Shown here piece by piece: positions 1-6,839 of a stretch of 15,135 bases of DNA; the first letter of the stretch is position 1; each line of letters starts with the position of its first letter. Below the pieces are notes generated by a model. It had not been told where the DNA came from and searched no databases. It saw nothing but the letters and a program-made list of their open reading frames with translations. Made by a program: the position numbers and the translations under genes. Source of the stretch: Planctomycetota bacterium (GTDB lineage: Bacteria; Planctomycetota; Planctomycetia; Pirellulales; Thermoguttaceae). The stretch is from assembly GCA_023621895.1 (NCBI GenBank), contig JAMOAF010000080.1:1-15135 (forward strand), written 5' to 3'.

Positions 1-169
1 TGACTGTAAACAGGACCGGCCCTCTGCTGCTTGTTTTCCGCCATGACGGCGGATAGCATGACCCGGAAGGTCAAAATCCACCAAGAGCAGGTCCAATTTC
101 CTGAACGCTTGCGTAAGCTGGCAGAAACAGAACCGATCCTCAGTTTTCACGGGCTAGGAGGTCTGGAAC
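1..169. other. Upstream region of the first gene
   Basis: This leader begins with TGA, which could be the stop codon of a gene outside the window, but that cannot be tested here. A 73-codon frame starting at 31 overlaps the first real gene and has no ribosome binding site or recognisable content, so I do not treat it as a gene. I see no convincing -35/-10 pair. The only clear signal is the ribosome binding site at 156-161. Confidence 0.5.
156..161 (+). promoter_or_regulatory. Ribosome binding site AGGAGG
   Basis: A full AGGAGG lies 8 bases before the ATG at 170. It fixes the start of the first gene and places the hydrophobic signal sequence at the true N-terminus. Confidence 0.8.
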
Positions 170-1318
170 ATGCGACGCACTCATGCACACCTGATGCTTC
201 CCACCTGTCTGATCGCGCTGGTATTCCTGGCCGGGGCGGCTTCGGCGGCTGACCCGGCAGCTTCGGCCGCGGCCAAGATGCCGCCGAATGCCTCTTCCCA
301 AGGCGGCCAGTCCAAGAGTCTTCCCCTGACGTTGATCATTGACGACGGCGCGCCGTGCATTAACGTGTACTGGTGGCACGTCGCGGAACGGCAGAAGACC
401 GACCAACCGACCCTGAAGTCGGGCGAGCCGGTCGTGCGCGACGTGCCCGTCACGTTCGTTGCCGAACTGGCCGAGGTGCTTCAGCGGCGCGGCATCAAGG
501 GGAAGCTCTCCGTCCTGCCTTATCCGGCCGGTCTGGGCAGCATTGCACGAGGATTGCCGGGCTGTTCTCGGGCCGACCTGGACCGCTGGCTGGCGATTGT
601 GCGGCGCCAGATCGCGCCCCGAATGGACATCACGCCCGAGATTCTCACCCACAGCAAGACGATCGATCTTGCCACCCACACGCTGCTGGCAGAAAACGAG
701 CGCGAGTGGTCCACGCATCAGACGGCGGAAACGCTGACACCCTACATTGCCGAGGGGTTGAGAGTTCTGAACGAGGTCGGCCTTCCCGCGACGGGCGTTA
801 CCTCGCCGTGGGACTTCGGCAGCAAGGTCGAACCGGAGTACCAGCGGGCCATCTTCAGCGCCCAGCAAGAGGTCAACGCGCGCAGGCACACGTGGTATTT
901 CTTGCACCAATCGAGCGAGCTTTCCTTTCAGTCAAAGGTGGTATATCGCGAGGCGGGTGGTTGGCTGGTGAGCGTTGTATCGCAATGCCCCGATGTCTTC
1001 TGGCAGACCATGGAGACAAAGGACGTGAGCGAAACCTACGTCCGCTCCATCGCGGACGAGCTCCTGACCGAGGACGGCCGCGGCGGCCGGGCTGCCGACC
1101 TGTTCCGCGCCGAGACGCCCATCGTCATGCTCGCCCACTGGCAAAGCCTGTTCTCCAACGGGCGCAAGACGGGATTACGCGTGCTCGACGAAGTCGGCCG
1201 GCGCGTCGAGGCCGCGTGGGGCAACCGCGCACATTGGGTCACGTGTTACGAACTGGCGGAGCAGATCGCCGCCGGCGAGAGGAATCAATCTAACGAAGCG
1301 CACCCTGCTCCTCGTTAG
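170..1318 (+). CDS. Exported NodB-like (polysaccharide deacetylase-like) protein, function unknown
   Basis: 382 residues. The N-terminus is a Sec signal peptide: basic start, hydrophobic run at about 8-22, and an Ala-rich cleavage site near residues 24-27. The mature part opens with a beta strand followed by Asp58-Asp59-Gly (IIDDG), which resembles the first NodB motif of polysaccharide deacetylases. ILTHS around 158-162 recalls a metal-binding His motif, and TSPWDFG at 211-217 sits where deacetylases carry a Pro-containing active-site strand. AHWQ at 322-325 is shared with the minus-strand protein at 11510-12571, which aligns along much of its length. The assignment to the NodB-like fold is inference; the substrate is unknown and carbohydrate is only the family expectation. 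The start is supported by AGGAGG 8 bases upstream. A 7-bp inverted repeat spans the stop codon. The next gene starts 144 bases downstream on the same strand. Confidence 0.7.
   Translation: MRRTHAHLMLPTCLIALVFLAGAASAADPAASAAAKMPPNASSQGGQSKSLPLTLIIDDGAPCINVYWWHVAERQKTDQPTLKSGEPVVRDVPVTFVAELAEVLQRRGIKGKLSVLPYPAGLGSIARGLPGCSRADLDRWLAIVRRQIAPRMDITPEILTHSKTIDLATHTLLAENEREWSTHQTAETLTPYIAEGLRVLNEVGLPATGVTSPWDFGSKVEPEYQRAIFSAQQEVNARRHTWYFLHQSSELSFQSKVVYREAGGWLVSVVSQCPDVFWQTMETKDVSETYVRSIADELLTEDGRGGRAADLFRAETPIVMLAHWQSLFSNGRKTGLRVLDEVGRRVEAAWGNRAHWVTCYELAEQIAAGERNQSNEAHPAPR
1290..1318 (+). other. Inverted repeat across the stop codon
   Basis: CTAACGA (1290-1296) is the exact reverse complement of TCGTTAG (1312-1318), with a 15-base loop; the right arm ends in the stop codon TAG. 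No T-run follows, so it is at best a weak terminator or an mRNA 3'-end hairpin, and it could be chance. Confidence 0.3.
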
Positions 1319-1448
1319 CAATCGGCAGAGTAACAGCGGCGCACTTGGAAGCAGAAGGGGCAGCTCGCGCGCGGTCCGCTGCGGGAGGCGGAGTGTTGGG
1401 ATCGCCACGCATCAATCCGTGTGGCTTTCGTGTATCACAGTGCGATTC

Positions 1449-1455
1449 GGGAGGT
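1449..1455 (+). promoter_or_regulatory. Ribosome binding site GGGAGGT that decides the start
   Basis: GGGAGGT lies 7 bases before the ATG at 1463. An in-frame GTG at 1421 would add 14 residues ahead of the signal peptide and has no comparable site, so 1463 is preferred. Confidence 0.7.
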
Positions 1456-1462
1456 ACAAGTC

Positions 1463-3865
1463 ATGAGCACGCATTGGAAATGGTTGTGTGTGTTGATGGC
1501 CGCGATGGGATGCACCGCACGAGCGGCCGCTGAGACGCCGTACACGACAAAAAACGTGATCATCGTATCGATGGACGGCGTTCGCTACAGCGAGACATTC
1601 GGGGACCCGCAGCGGGAGCTGATCCCTTGCGCGGCGAAGCTGGAAAAAGAGGGAACGCTGTTTGCGCAGTGTTTTAACACCGGCGTGACGATTACCCGGC
1701 AGGGGCACAGCACGATCGCCACCGGCACGTGGCAGGATGTGCCTCTTGGCGGGCCGCGTCAGACGATGCCGGCGGTGGGCGAGTACGCACGCAACGAGCT
1801 CGGCTGGGGGCCGAAGGACTGCTGGGTCATCTTCGGCAAGGGGATGTACTCCTACGCACACTACAGCTCCTTCCCAACCTACGGCGAGAAGTTCGCTCCG
1901 TCGTTCATCATCGCGATCGGCGAAAACAACATCGACGACGACAAGAAGGTGCAGGCCAAGGTGCTGGAAGCGATGGACACGGACAAACCGCGGCTGATGT
2001 TCATCAACTTCGGCGTCACCGATCACACGGCCCACACCAACAAATGGGAACTGTATACCGAGGCCATCCGCAACTGCGACCAGATCGTCGGCAAGCTCTG
2101 GGAAAAAGTACAATCGACGCCGGGCTACAAGGACGCCACCACGCTCGTGTTCACCACCGACCACGGGCGCCACGACGGAAAGCTCGACCAACTCAAAGGC
2201 GGTTTCGCCAGCCACGGCGACTCGTGCCCTGGCTGCCAGCACGTCTTTCTTCTGATCGTCGGACCGGACGCAAGACGCGGCGCGGTCGTCGATCGCCGGG
2301 TGTTGCAAATCGATATCGCTCCCACGGTCGGCGAGTTGTTGGGCTTCCAGACGCCGCTGGCCGAGGGCAGCGTCTTGGCGGACGCGTTTGTCGAGTGTCG
2401 GGGCGTCAACCAGAAGTTGGCCAAGACCCCCGAGGCGGAGCAGGGCTTGAAGCTGCGGGAGTTGAGCAAACGCGACCTGCTGGCGACGATCGCCGATGCC
2501 AACCTGAAGCGGGAAGCCAGCCAGCTAGCGCCTTCGCTGGGCACCGAGATGCTGATGCGCGGCATGCTCCGTGCGGCCGAGGTGGCCAACCAGCCCAAGT
2601 ACCGCGAGCTGGTCGAAACCTGGGCTAAGCAGCACCTGGAGGAAGCCGGCGAAGACCCGTGTGTCATTCGCGTTCTGGCTGAATTGGCAGCCACCGGCGG
2701 AGCGGCGGAGTATTTGAACACCGCCAAGAAGTGCGCCCGGACACTCGCCGAGAAGAACGCTCCGGGGACTGAAGTCGCGGGCCTGCTTGCCCGGGTGGCC
2801 GAACTGACCAAAGACGACGCCCTCGCCGAAGCGGCGAAGGCCCGGCTCGCCTTGGAGGGCAAGACGGAGAAGAACCTGCTCGCCCAGTGGCAGAAGGCCA
2901 GGCCGCGCGTGCCGCCGATGGCCTGCGACTTTGGCCCCCAGCCGCCGGCCGAGCAGCCGGCAACACAGGCCGACGTCTTGCGGTTCATGGCTCTGGCCGA
3001 CGCCGCCAGCGCTTTGCCCGAGGACCGCGTGGTCCGGCTGGCTTTGAACCTTCAGGAAACGGTCTGCTCGCGCGGCGTGCGCGAGTTGGGCGGCGTATTG
3101 GAGGACCCGGTCGCCGCGGCCTTGTGCCTCGCGCAGGTGCTCGACGCCCGCAAACTCCAGCGCCGGCATCCGATCGCCTGGACGGAGCCCTCAGCCGCCG
3201 CCGAGAGCAAGCCGCAAGCGGAGGTCAAGTCGAAGATCGCCGCCAAGCCGAAGGCAGCTTCGAAGCCGCGGGCCAAGCGTGACGCGGCCGCTGCCAAGCC
3301 CGCAGCGCCGCTATGGGCCACTCCCGAGAATTTCTTCAAGTACAGCTTTCCCTACGGCAGCAACTTGTTGAAGTACAAAGTCAGCGAGGACGGCCACTAC
3401 GCGGATGGCGGTGTCCTGGCTGACGGGGCCGCCCTGCTGCTGTTTGCCGCCGTGGCCGAGTCGCCGATGCGCGCCGCCCTTGGTCCTTCACAGGTTGCCG
3501 AGCTCCCTGCCCTGCCGAAGGACTGCACGCGGGTATTTATCGAGTTCGGCAACCACAAGGAGAAACGCCTCGTCCAGTGGAAGGGGAGCTTTACCGTCGA
3601 CGGCGGGGAGATTGTAGGCATGTACCCCTATTCGTTCGAAGGCGACGACAAGCTGGATGAGAAGGCACATACTTTCGCTTGCAGCGCCGGCCCCGCCACC
3701 GATGGCGTGGTTTTGGACGTCCGCGGCGCGGACCAGGCCACCGTCAAGATGGCGGCCGAGCCGCAAGGGATGACCTTTACGCTCGGTGAACTGAAACAGA
3801 AGAAAGCGATCCGGGTGGCTGCGCCCGACGATCAGTTGTTGCGAGCGACGCTACCCCAGAACTGA
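1463..3865 (+). CDS. Exported alkaline-phosphatase-superfamily phosphodiesterase-like protein with C-terminal extension
   Basis: 800 residues. A signal peptide covers about 1-23; AMGC at 14-17 is only a poor lipobox, so ordinary Sec cleavage after the Ala run is more likely. Residues about 30-310 form a type I phosphodiesterase/sulfatase-like metal-dependent hydrolase domain. VSMDGV supplies metal ligand Asp38. TITRQGHSTIATG aligns with the phosphodiesterase nucleophile region and suggests Thr78. Asp187 and His191 occur in VTDHTAH, Asp233-His234 in TTDHG, and a last His is 251 or 260. The family hydrolyses phosphate or sulfate esters using two zinc ions; the substrate here is unknown. After the catalytic domain come about 260 helical residues, a Lys/Ala/Pro-rich linker (about 578-615) and a beta-rich C-terminal domain (about 616-800) that I do not recognise. 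The start is chosen from the site at 1449-1455. Confidence 0.82.
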   Translation: MSTHWKWLCVLMAAMGCTARAAAETPYTTKNVIIVSMDGVRYSETFGDPQRELIPCAAKLEKEGTLFAQCFNTGVTITRQGHSTIATGTWQDVPLGGPRQTMPAVGEYARNELGWGPKDCWVIFGKGMYSYAHYSSFPTYGEKFAPSFIIAIGENNIDDDKKVQAKVLEAMDTDKPRLMFINFGVTDHTAHTNKWELYTEAIRNCDQIVGKLWEKVQSTPGYKDATTLVFTTDHGRHDGKLDQLKGGFASHGDSCPGCQHVFLLIVGPDARRGAVVDRRVLQIDIAPTVGELLGFQTPLAEGSVLADAFVECRGVNQKLAKTPEAEQGLKLRELSKRDLLATIADANLKREASQLAPSLGTEMLMRGMLRAAEVANQPKYRELVETWAKQHLEEAGEDPCVIRVLAELAATGGAAEYLNTAKKCARTLAEKNAPGTEVAGLLARVAELTKDDALAEAAKARLALEGKTEKNLLAQWQKARPRVPPMACDFGPQPPAEQPATQADVLRFMALADAASALPEDRVVRLALNLQETVCSRGVRELGGVLEDPVAAALCLAQVLDARKLQRRHPIAWTEPSAAAESKPQAEVKSKIAAKPKAASKPRAKRDAAAAKPAAPLWATPENFFKYSFPYGSNLLKYKVSEDGHYADGGVLADGAALLLFAAVAESPMRAALGPSQVAELPALPKDCTRVFIEFGNHKEKRLVQWKGSFTVDGGEIVGMYPYSFEGDDKLDEKAHTFACSAGPATDGVVLDVRGADQATVKMAAEPQGMTFTLGELKQKKAIRVAAPDDQLLRATLPQN

Positions 3866-3931
3866 GTCAGACCAGAAGCGGACCCGAAAACCGGGCGACG
3901 ATTCCTGCCAACATGATCGCAAACCGCCGTC

Positions 3932-3951
3932 CCCGCTTGTATAATTGCGGG
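3932..3951 (+). promoter_or_regulatory. Candidate promoter: TATAAT inside a palindrome
   Basis: A perfect TATAAT (3940-3945) stands out in GC-rich sequence and lies in the 10-base spacer of the inverted repeat CCCGC (3932-3936) / GCGGG (3947-3951). A start near 3952 would give a leader of about 90 bases for the gene at 4040. No good -35 box is visible at 16-18 bases. The palindrome could be an operator. Without a T-run it is not a convincing terminator for the gene upstream. Confidence 0.4.
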
Positions 3952-4029
3952 CGGGCAGAAAGCGGCTGGCCGACCAGCGCCTGCACGGGGCGAATCCCGC
4001 GAGGACTCATCGCGCAGCTCCTTGTCGTT

Positions 4030-4035
4030 GGAGGG
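4030..4035 (+). promoter_or_regulatory. Ribosome binding site GGAGGG that decides the start
   Basis: GGAGGG precedes the ATG at 4040 by 4 bases. It lies inside the possible TTG-initiated extension from 4022, which argues for the ATG; the spacing is somewhat short. Confidence 0.55.
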
Positions 4036-4039
4036 AAAA

Positions 4040-4963
4040 ATGCCGATCGTCGTGGCTTGCCGTTGCGGACGGAGGTTCCGGGCGATTGACGAACTTGCCG
4101 GCAAACTCGTGCGCTGCCCGGCTTGCGGCGAGCCGCTGGCGATCCCGTCGAACAACGCTCCCTTCCCGGCCGCCGGCGGTCCGCCGGGCCTGGCAGACGT
4201 CTGGCAGTTCGAACAAGCATTGGCCGAGTCCTCGCCCCATGAATTGGGGGGCGACGATCCGCAGCAGTCGAGCGCTCCGGAGCACGCGGCGAGGCGCGCG
4301 CAGCCCGAGCGTCTCAACCTCTGGCTGATCGCCGCGATGTGCGTGGCTGGGGGCGTCGTCGTGGTGGCGCTCATATCGATGATCCTGTCGACGCTGTGGA
4401 GTGATTCCGCTGGCGCGCCGCACGAACGGCCGGCCGGCCATGCCGCCGCCAAGACGTCGCCGGCAACGACTCCCGCTCAGCCGGCCGCGGAGGGGGTTCG
4501 AGCCAAGACGCCGCAGGAGTCAAAGCCGGCGGCGCCGCCTCAACCGCCGCGTGCGGAGACGAAAGCGGCGGAGGTCAAGCCCGAGCCACCGGCGGCGATC
4601 GCCCGAACGCAGTCCGCGGCGGCCAAGCCGCCCCGCTCGGGGAGCACATCCGCGCCGCAGCCCAAGACGATGGCCATCAAGCTCTCCGCAGCCACGGCGC
4701 TGCCGCAATCTCTGCCGACGGGCACGGCGATGGGATTCAGCGTCGACTACGAGGTGGTCAGCGGTCAGCCGGACGCGTCGGCCGTGTACTTCTGGGTCAT
4801 CCAATCCGCGCAGGGAAAAATTCTGAAACAGGGCGTGCACCTCGACCGCCGCGGCACGCTCCAAGGGTTCGTGCTGGAGTTCCAGCCGGAACACGGGCCG
4901 TTCCAGACCGGCCTCGAAGACGCGCAGGGCAGGAGACTCACCGAATTGGCTCCGCTGCGCTGA
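4040..4963 (+). CDS. Zinc-ribbon single-pass membrane protein with Pro/Ala-rich linker
   Basis: 307 residues, not recognised as a named gene. Architecture in order: an N-terminal zinc ribbon with Cys7-x-Cys9 and Cys26-x-x-Cys29; a polar stretch with little order; one membrane helix at about 93-119 (LWLIAAMCVAGGVVVVALIS); a long Pro/Ala/Lys-rich linker at about 120-210; and a compact beta-rich C-terminal domain at about 211-307. There is no signal peptide, so the zinc ribbon is predicted in the cytoplasm and the C-terminal domain outside, with the linker crossing the envelope space. This layout fits a scaffold or sensor better than an enzyme, but the role is unknown. The start rests on GGAGGG just upstream. 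The next gene follows after 46 bases and is probably co-transcribed. Confidence 0.75.
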   Translation: MPIVVACRCGRRFRAIDELAGKLVRCPACGEPLAIPSNNAPFPAAGGPPGLADVWQFEQALAESSPHELGGDDPQQSSAPEHAARRAQPERLNLWLIAAMCVAGGVVVVALISMILSTLWSDSAGAPHERPAGHAAAKTSPATTPAQPAAEGVRAKTPQESKPAAPPQPPRAETKAAEVKPEPPAAIARTQSAAAKPPRSGSTSAPQPKTMAIKLSAATALPQSLPTGTAMGFSVDYEVVSGQPDASAVYFWVIQSAQGKILKQGVHLDRRGTLQGFVLEFQPEHGPFQTGLEDAQGRRLTELAPLR

Positions 4964-4996
4964 TGGCCATCCGTGCAGCGATCTTGCCTCTTGCAT

Positions 4997-5002
4997 AAGG
5001 AG
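4997..5002 (+). promoter_or_regulatory. Ribosome binding site AAGGAG before a GTG start
   Basis: AAGGAG lies 7 bases before the GTG at 5010 and supports this unusual start codon, which is followed by a good signal sequence. Confidence 0.65.
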
Positions 5003-5009
5003 CGAGGCA

Positions 5010-5471
5010 GTGGAGGCGAATTTGCCGCGGCGGATCTGGACGAGACTTCTCCCGTGCTTACTGCTCGCGACAAGTGGCGCTATCGCGCAGACGGCTGAAA
5101 CCCGCTCGTCGATCGTCGTCGATTGCGGCCCCTTCCCTTCACCCCAGGCTGCGGCTGTGGCCGAGGAACACGTCGACTGGCTCGATGCCGGCCAGGCCGA
5201 CGGCAACGCCTGCACCCAGTGCTTCGCCGCGGCCGAGTTGCAGCGTTATCTGCGGCGGATGACCGGCCGGGCCGAAGACTTCAGCCTGCTGAGCGACGCC
5301 CAACTGGCGCAATCGGGCGACGTGATTCTTGTTGGGCAACCGGCGAGTGCCGCCGCCAGGAACCTGACGCAGTCGCTCGGCGTCGATGCCAATGCGGAGA
5401 ATGCCTTCCTGGCCACGGGCGCGACGCGGGCACTGGAGCACATCACCGCACAGCTGGAGGAAAGACAATAG
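5010..5471 (+). pseudogene. Truncated exported protein, probable N-terminal stub of a larger carbohydrate-related protein
   Basis: 153 residues from a GTG start with a good ribosome binding site. A Sec signal peptide covers about 1-26 (RLLPCLLLATSGAIA, cleavage near AIA/QT). The remainder, with AAELQRYLRRMTG at 74-86 and DVILVGQ at 104-110, resembles the N-terminal alpha/beta domain that precedes catalytic domains in alpha-glucuronidase-like and DUF4838-type proteins (an accessory domain before a GH-type barrel). No catalytic domain follows: the frame ends at TAG 5469-5471, just where composition drops to about 36% GC. The likely reading is a larger gene cut by insertion or deletion. Alternatively it is a small secreted domain expressed on its own. 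Family recognition is from motifs only. It lies 46 bases after the zinc-ribbon gene. Confidence 0.55.
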
Positions 5472-5550
5472 TCAGAATTATTTTGTAGCAATAACAGACT
5501 AGTAGGAATGCCACGATATACCACGCGTTTAGGCAATTGTTAATACCCTA

Positions 5551-5623
5551 TGACCTGCCGGATGGTGAAGCAGGTTGAGCGGCTAACGTCGGTGAAGACG
5601 CGATGCATTTAGCCGTCAACCTG
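5551..5623 (+). other. Segments with competing base pairing upstream of the array
   Basis: GCAGGT (5570-5575) can pair with ACCTGC (5553-5558). The overlapping CAGGTTGAGCGGCTAA (5571-5586) can instead pair with TTAGCCGTCAACCTG (5609-5623) over 15 bp with one bulged G. CGTC (5587-5590) and GACG (5597-5600) form a small hairpin inside the 22-base loop. The pairings are read directly from sequence; any function as attenuator, intron fragment or mobile-element end is inference. Confidence 0.5.
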
Positions 5624-5899
5624 GCGCTCCATCCGGGCGAGCCGGATGGGGGCGAAACGCTGCGCGGGACGCGGGCATCTGCGGTCCGCCCACTTAGCCG
5701 TCAACCTGGCGCTCCATCCGGGCGAGCCGGATGGGGGCGAAATGCTGCGCGGGACGCGGGCATCTGCGGTCCGCCCACTTAGCCGTCAACCTGGCGCTCC
5801 ATCCGGGCGAAGCCGGATGGGGGCGTAACACTGCGCGGGACGCGGGCATCTGCGGTCCGCCCACTTAGCCGTCAACCTGGCGCTCCATCCGGGCGAGCC
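5609..5899. repeat. Tandem array of 85-86 bp units, three full and one partial
   Basis: Units start at 5609, 5694, 5779 and 5865, giving lengths 85, 85 and 86; the fourth stops after 35 bases. The copies are nearly identical, differing by a few substitutions around the GCGAAACGC stretch and one inserted A in copy 3. Each full unit holds a hairpin with the perfect arms CCATCCGG/CCGGATGG and a GCGAG loop. With one bulged G the stem grows to 12 bp (5625-5654 in copy 1). The extra A of copy 3 falls in the loop, so the stem survives. A second, weaker hairpin is possible in the later half of the unit (GGAC/GTCC). There are no spacers, so it is not a CRISPR array. Confidence 0.9.
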
Positions 5900-5963
5900 C
5901 AAGGCCGACAGCGCCCGTGAACGGTTACCAGACTTCGAAGAATCGAAACCGAGGACGATCATC

Positions 5964-6767
5964 ATGCGATACCGCGCGATGTTTGCCGTATGTTTATCGT
6001 TCGTGTGGATTCTGCCTTCTGCCGGCGGCGAACCGATCCTGATTGGCCATCGCGGGCTGTTACGCCATGCCCCGGAGAACACGATGCCCGCACTGGCCAC
6101 GTGCATCGAGTTATCGTTCGGCTTCGAGCTGGACGTCTACTCGAGCCGCGACAACCAGCTCGTGGTCATCCACAACGAGAATCTCCAGGGCACGACCAAC
6201 GGTCCCAACCGACCGGTGCGCGAACTGACCGTAGCGGAGTTGAAGCAACTCGACGCGGGGAGTTGGTTCCACCCGGCATTCAAGGGCGTGAGGATTCCAA
6301 CGTTCGAAGAGGTGCTGGCCATGGTCTCCCGGGAGAAACGCGGCCCGACCATGATCGCGATCAACATCAAGGGGATCACGCTGGAAGGCGAGCGCCAGTT
6401 GGTGTCGATGGTCGCCGAGCATGGATTGCTCAGCGAGAGCTTCGCGTTCGATCAGGACGATGCGTGCAGCCGGCGACTGAAAGCTTATAACCCGGCATTT
6501 CGCATCGGCCAGAACGTCGGTCGGAAGGACTTCGACAGGCAGTTGGCCGCCGGCGATCTGGACGTGCTGCTGCTGACGTTCGCGCCTACGCCCGAGGAGA
6601 TGTCGCGCGTTCACCAAGAGAAGAGAGTGGCGTTATTCAATTTCTCGGGTTCCGGGCCGGACCGCCGCAACCCGGCGATTTGGGACCGGATCAAGGAAGC
6701 GGGCTGCGACGGCATGCTGACGGATTTCCCGCTGGAGTGCCGGCTGCATTGGCGGAACCAGGAATGA
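5964..6767 (+). CDS. Exported glycerophosphodiester phosphodiesterase family protein
   Basis: 267 residues. A Sec signal peptide covers about 1-21. The family hydrolyses glycerophosphodiesters to an alcohol and glycerol-3-phosphate in a TIM barrel with a divalent metal. Matching motifs are GHRG at 28-31 (His29, Arg30), PENT at 37-40 (Glu38), FELDV at 54-58 (metal ligands Glu55 and Asp57) and the second catalytic His70 in VVIHNE. The PVRELTVAELKQLDAGSWF stretch and IPTFEEVL at 111-118 are strongly typical. DGMLTDFP near the C-terminus matches the last barrel strand. Oddities: the usual His-Asp is His70-Asn71, and the Glu-x-Lys metal-ligand motif appears as Asn134-Ile-Lys136, so activity or metal use may be altered. 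GAGGA at 5951-5955 supports the ATG. The tandem array lies directly upstream. The length is normal for the family. Confidence 0.9.
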   Translation: MRYRAMFAVCLSFVWILPSAGGEPILIGHRGLLRHAPENTMPALATCIELSFGFELDVYSSRDNQLVVIHNENLQGTTNGPNRPVRELTVAELKQLDAGSWFHPAFKGVRIPTFEEVLAMVSREKRGPTMIAINIKGITLEGERQLVSMVAEHGLLSESFAFDQDDACSRRLKAYNPAFRIGQNVGRKDFDRQLAAGDLDVLLLTFAPTPEEMSRVHQEKRVALFNFSGSGPDRRNPAIWDRIKEAGCDGMLTDFPLECRLHWRNQE

Positions 6768-6828
6768 GGTTGGGCATTAAACGCAACGCAATTGACCAAC
6801 AATGGCAGCAATTTACCAAGACCAAGAC

Positions 6829-6834
6829 GGAGGT
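6829..6834 (+). promoter_or_regulatory. Ribosome binding site GGAGGT that decides the start
   Basis: GGAGGT lies 5 bases before the ATG at 6840. The alternative TTG at 6792 would put 16 residues before the twin-arginine motif and has no comparable site. Confidence 0.7.
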
Positions 6835-6839
6835 GCTCC

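Larger units (their letters stand above)
5472..5963. other. 492-base non-coding block: AT-rich patch, self-complementary segment, tandem array
   Basis: No credible gene lies here; the one 60-codon frame is made of repeat units. From 5461 to 5550 I count 32 G+C in 90 bases, far below the flanking genes. Positions 5551-5623 are highly self-complementary. The tandem array follows at 5609-5899, then a unique 64-base leader with GAGGA at 5951-5955 ahead of the gene at 5964. The block may mark a mobile-element remnant next to a truncated gene. Confidence 0.6.

Noticed and set aside
31..252. A 73-codon frame near the left edge
   Set aside because: It overlaps the signal-peptide coding region of a well-supported gene in another frame and has no ribosome binding site.
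1412..2308. A 298-codon minus frame opposite the alkaline-phosphatase-superfamily gene
   Set aside because: It is a shadow of the plus-strand coding frame, which carries the metal and nucleophile motifs over the same positions.
5609..5899. CRISPR array
   Set aside because: The units are contiguous 85-86 bp copies with no unique spacers, and no cas genes are nearby.
5551..5899. Integron attC sites
   Set aside because: GTTGAGC fits the GTTRRRY core by chance, but no matching RYYYAAC partner is properly placed, no cassette genes lie between units and no integrase is seen.
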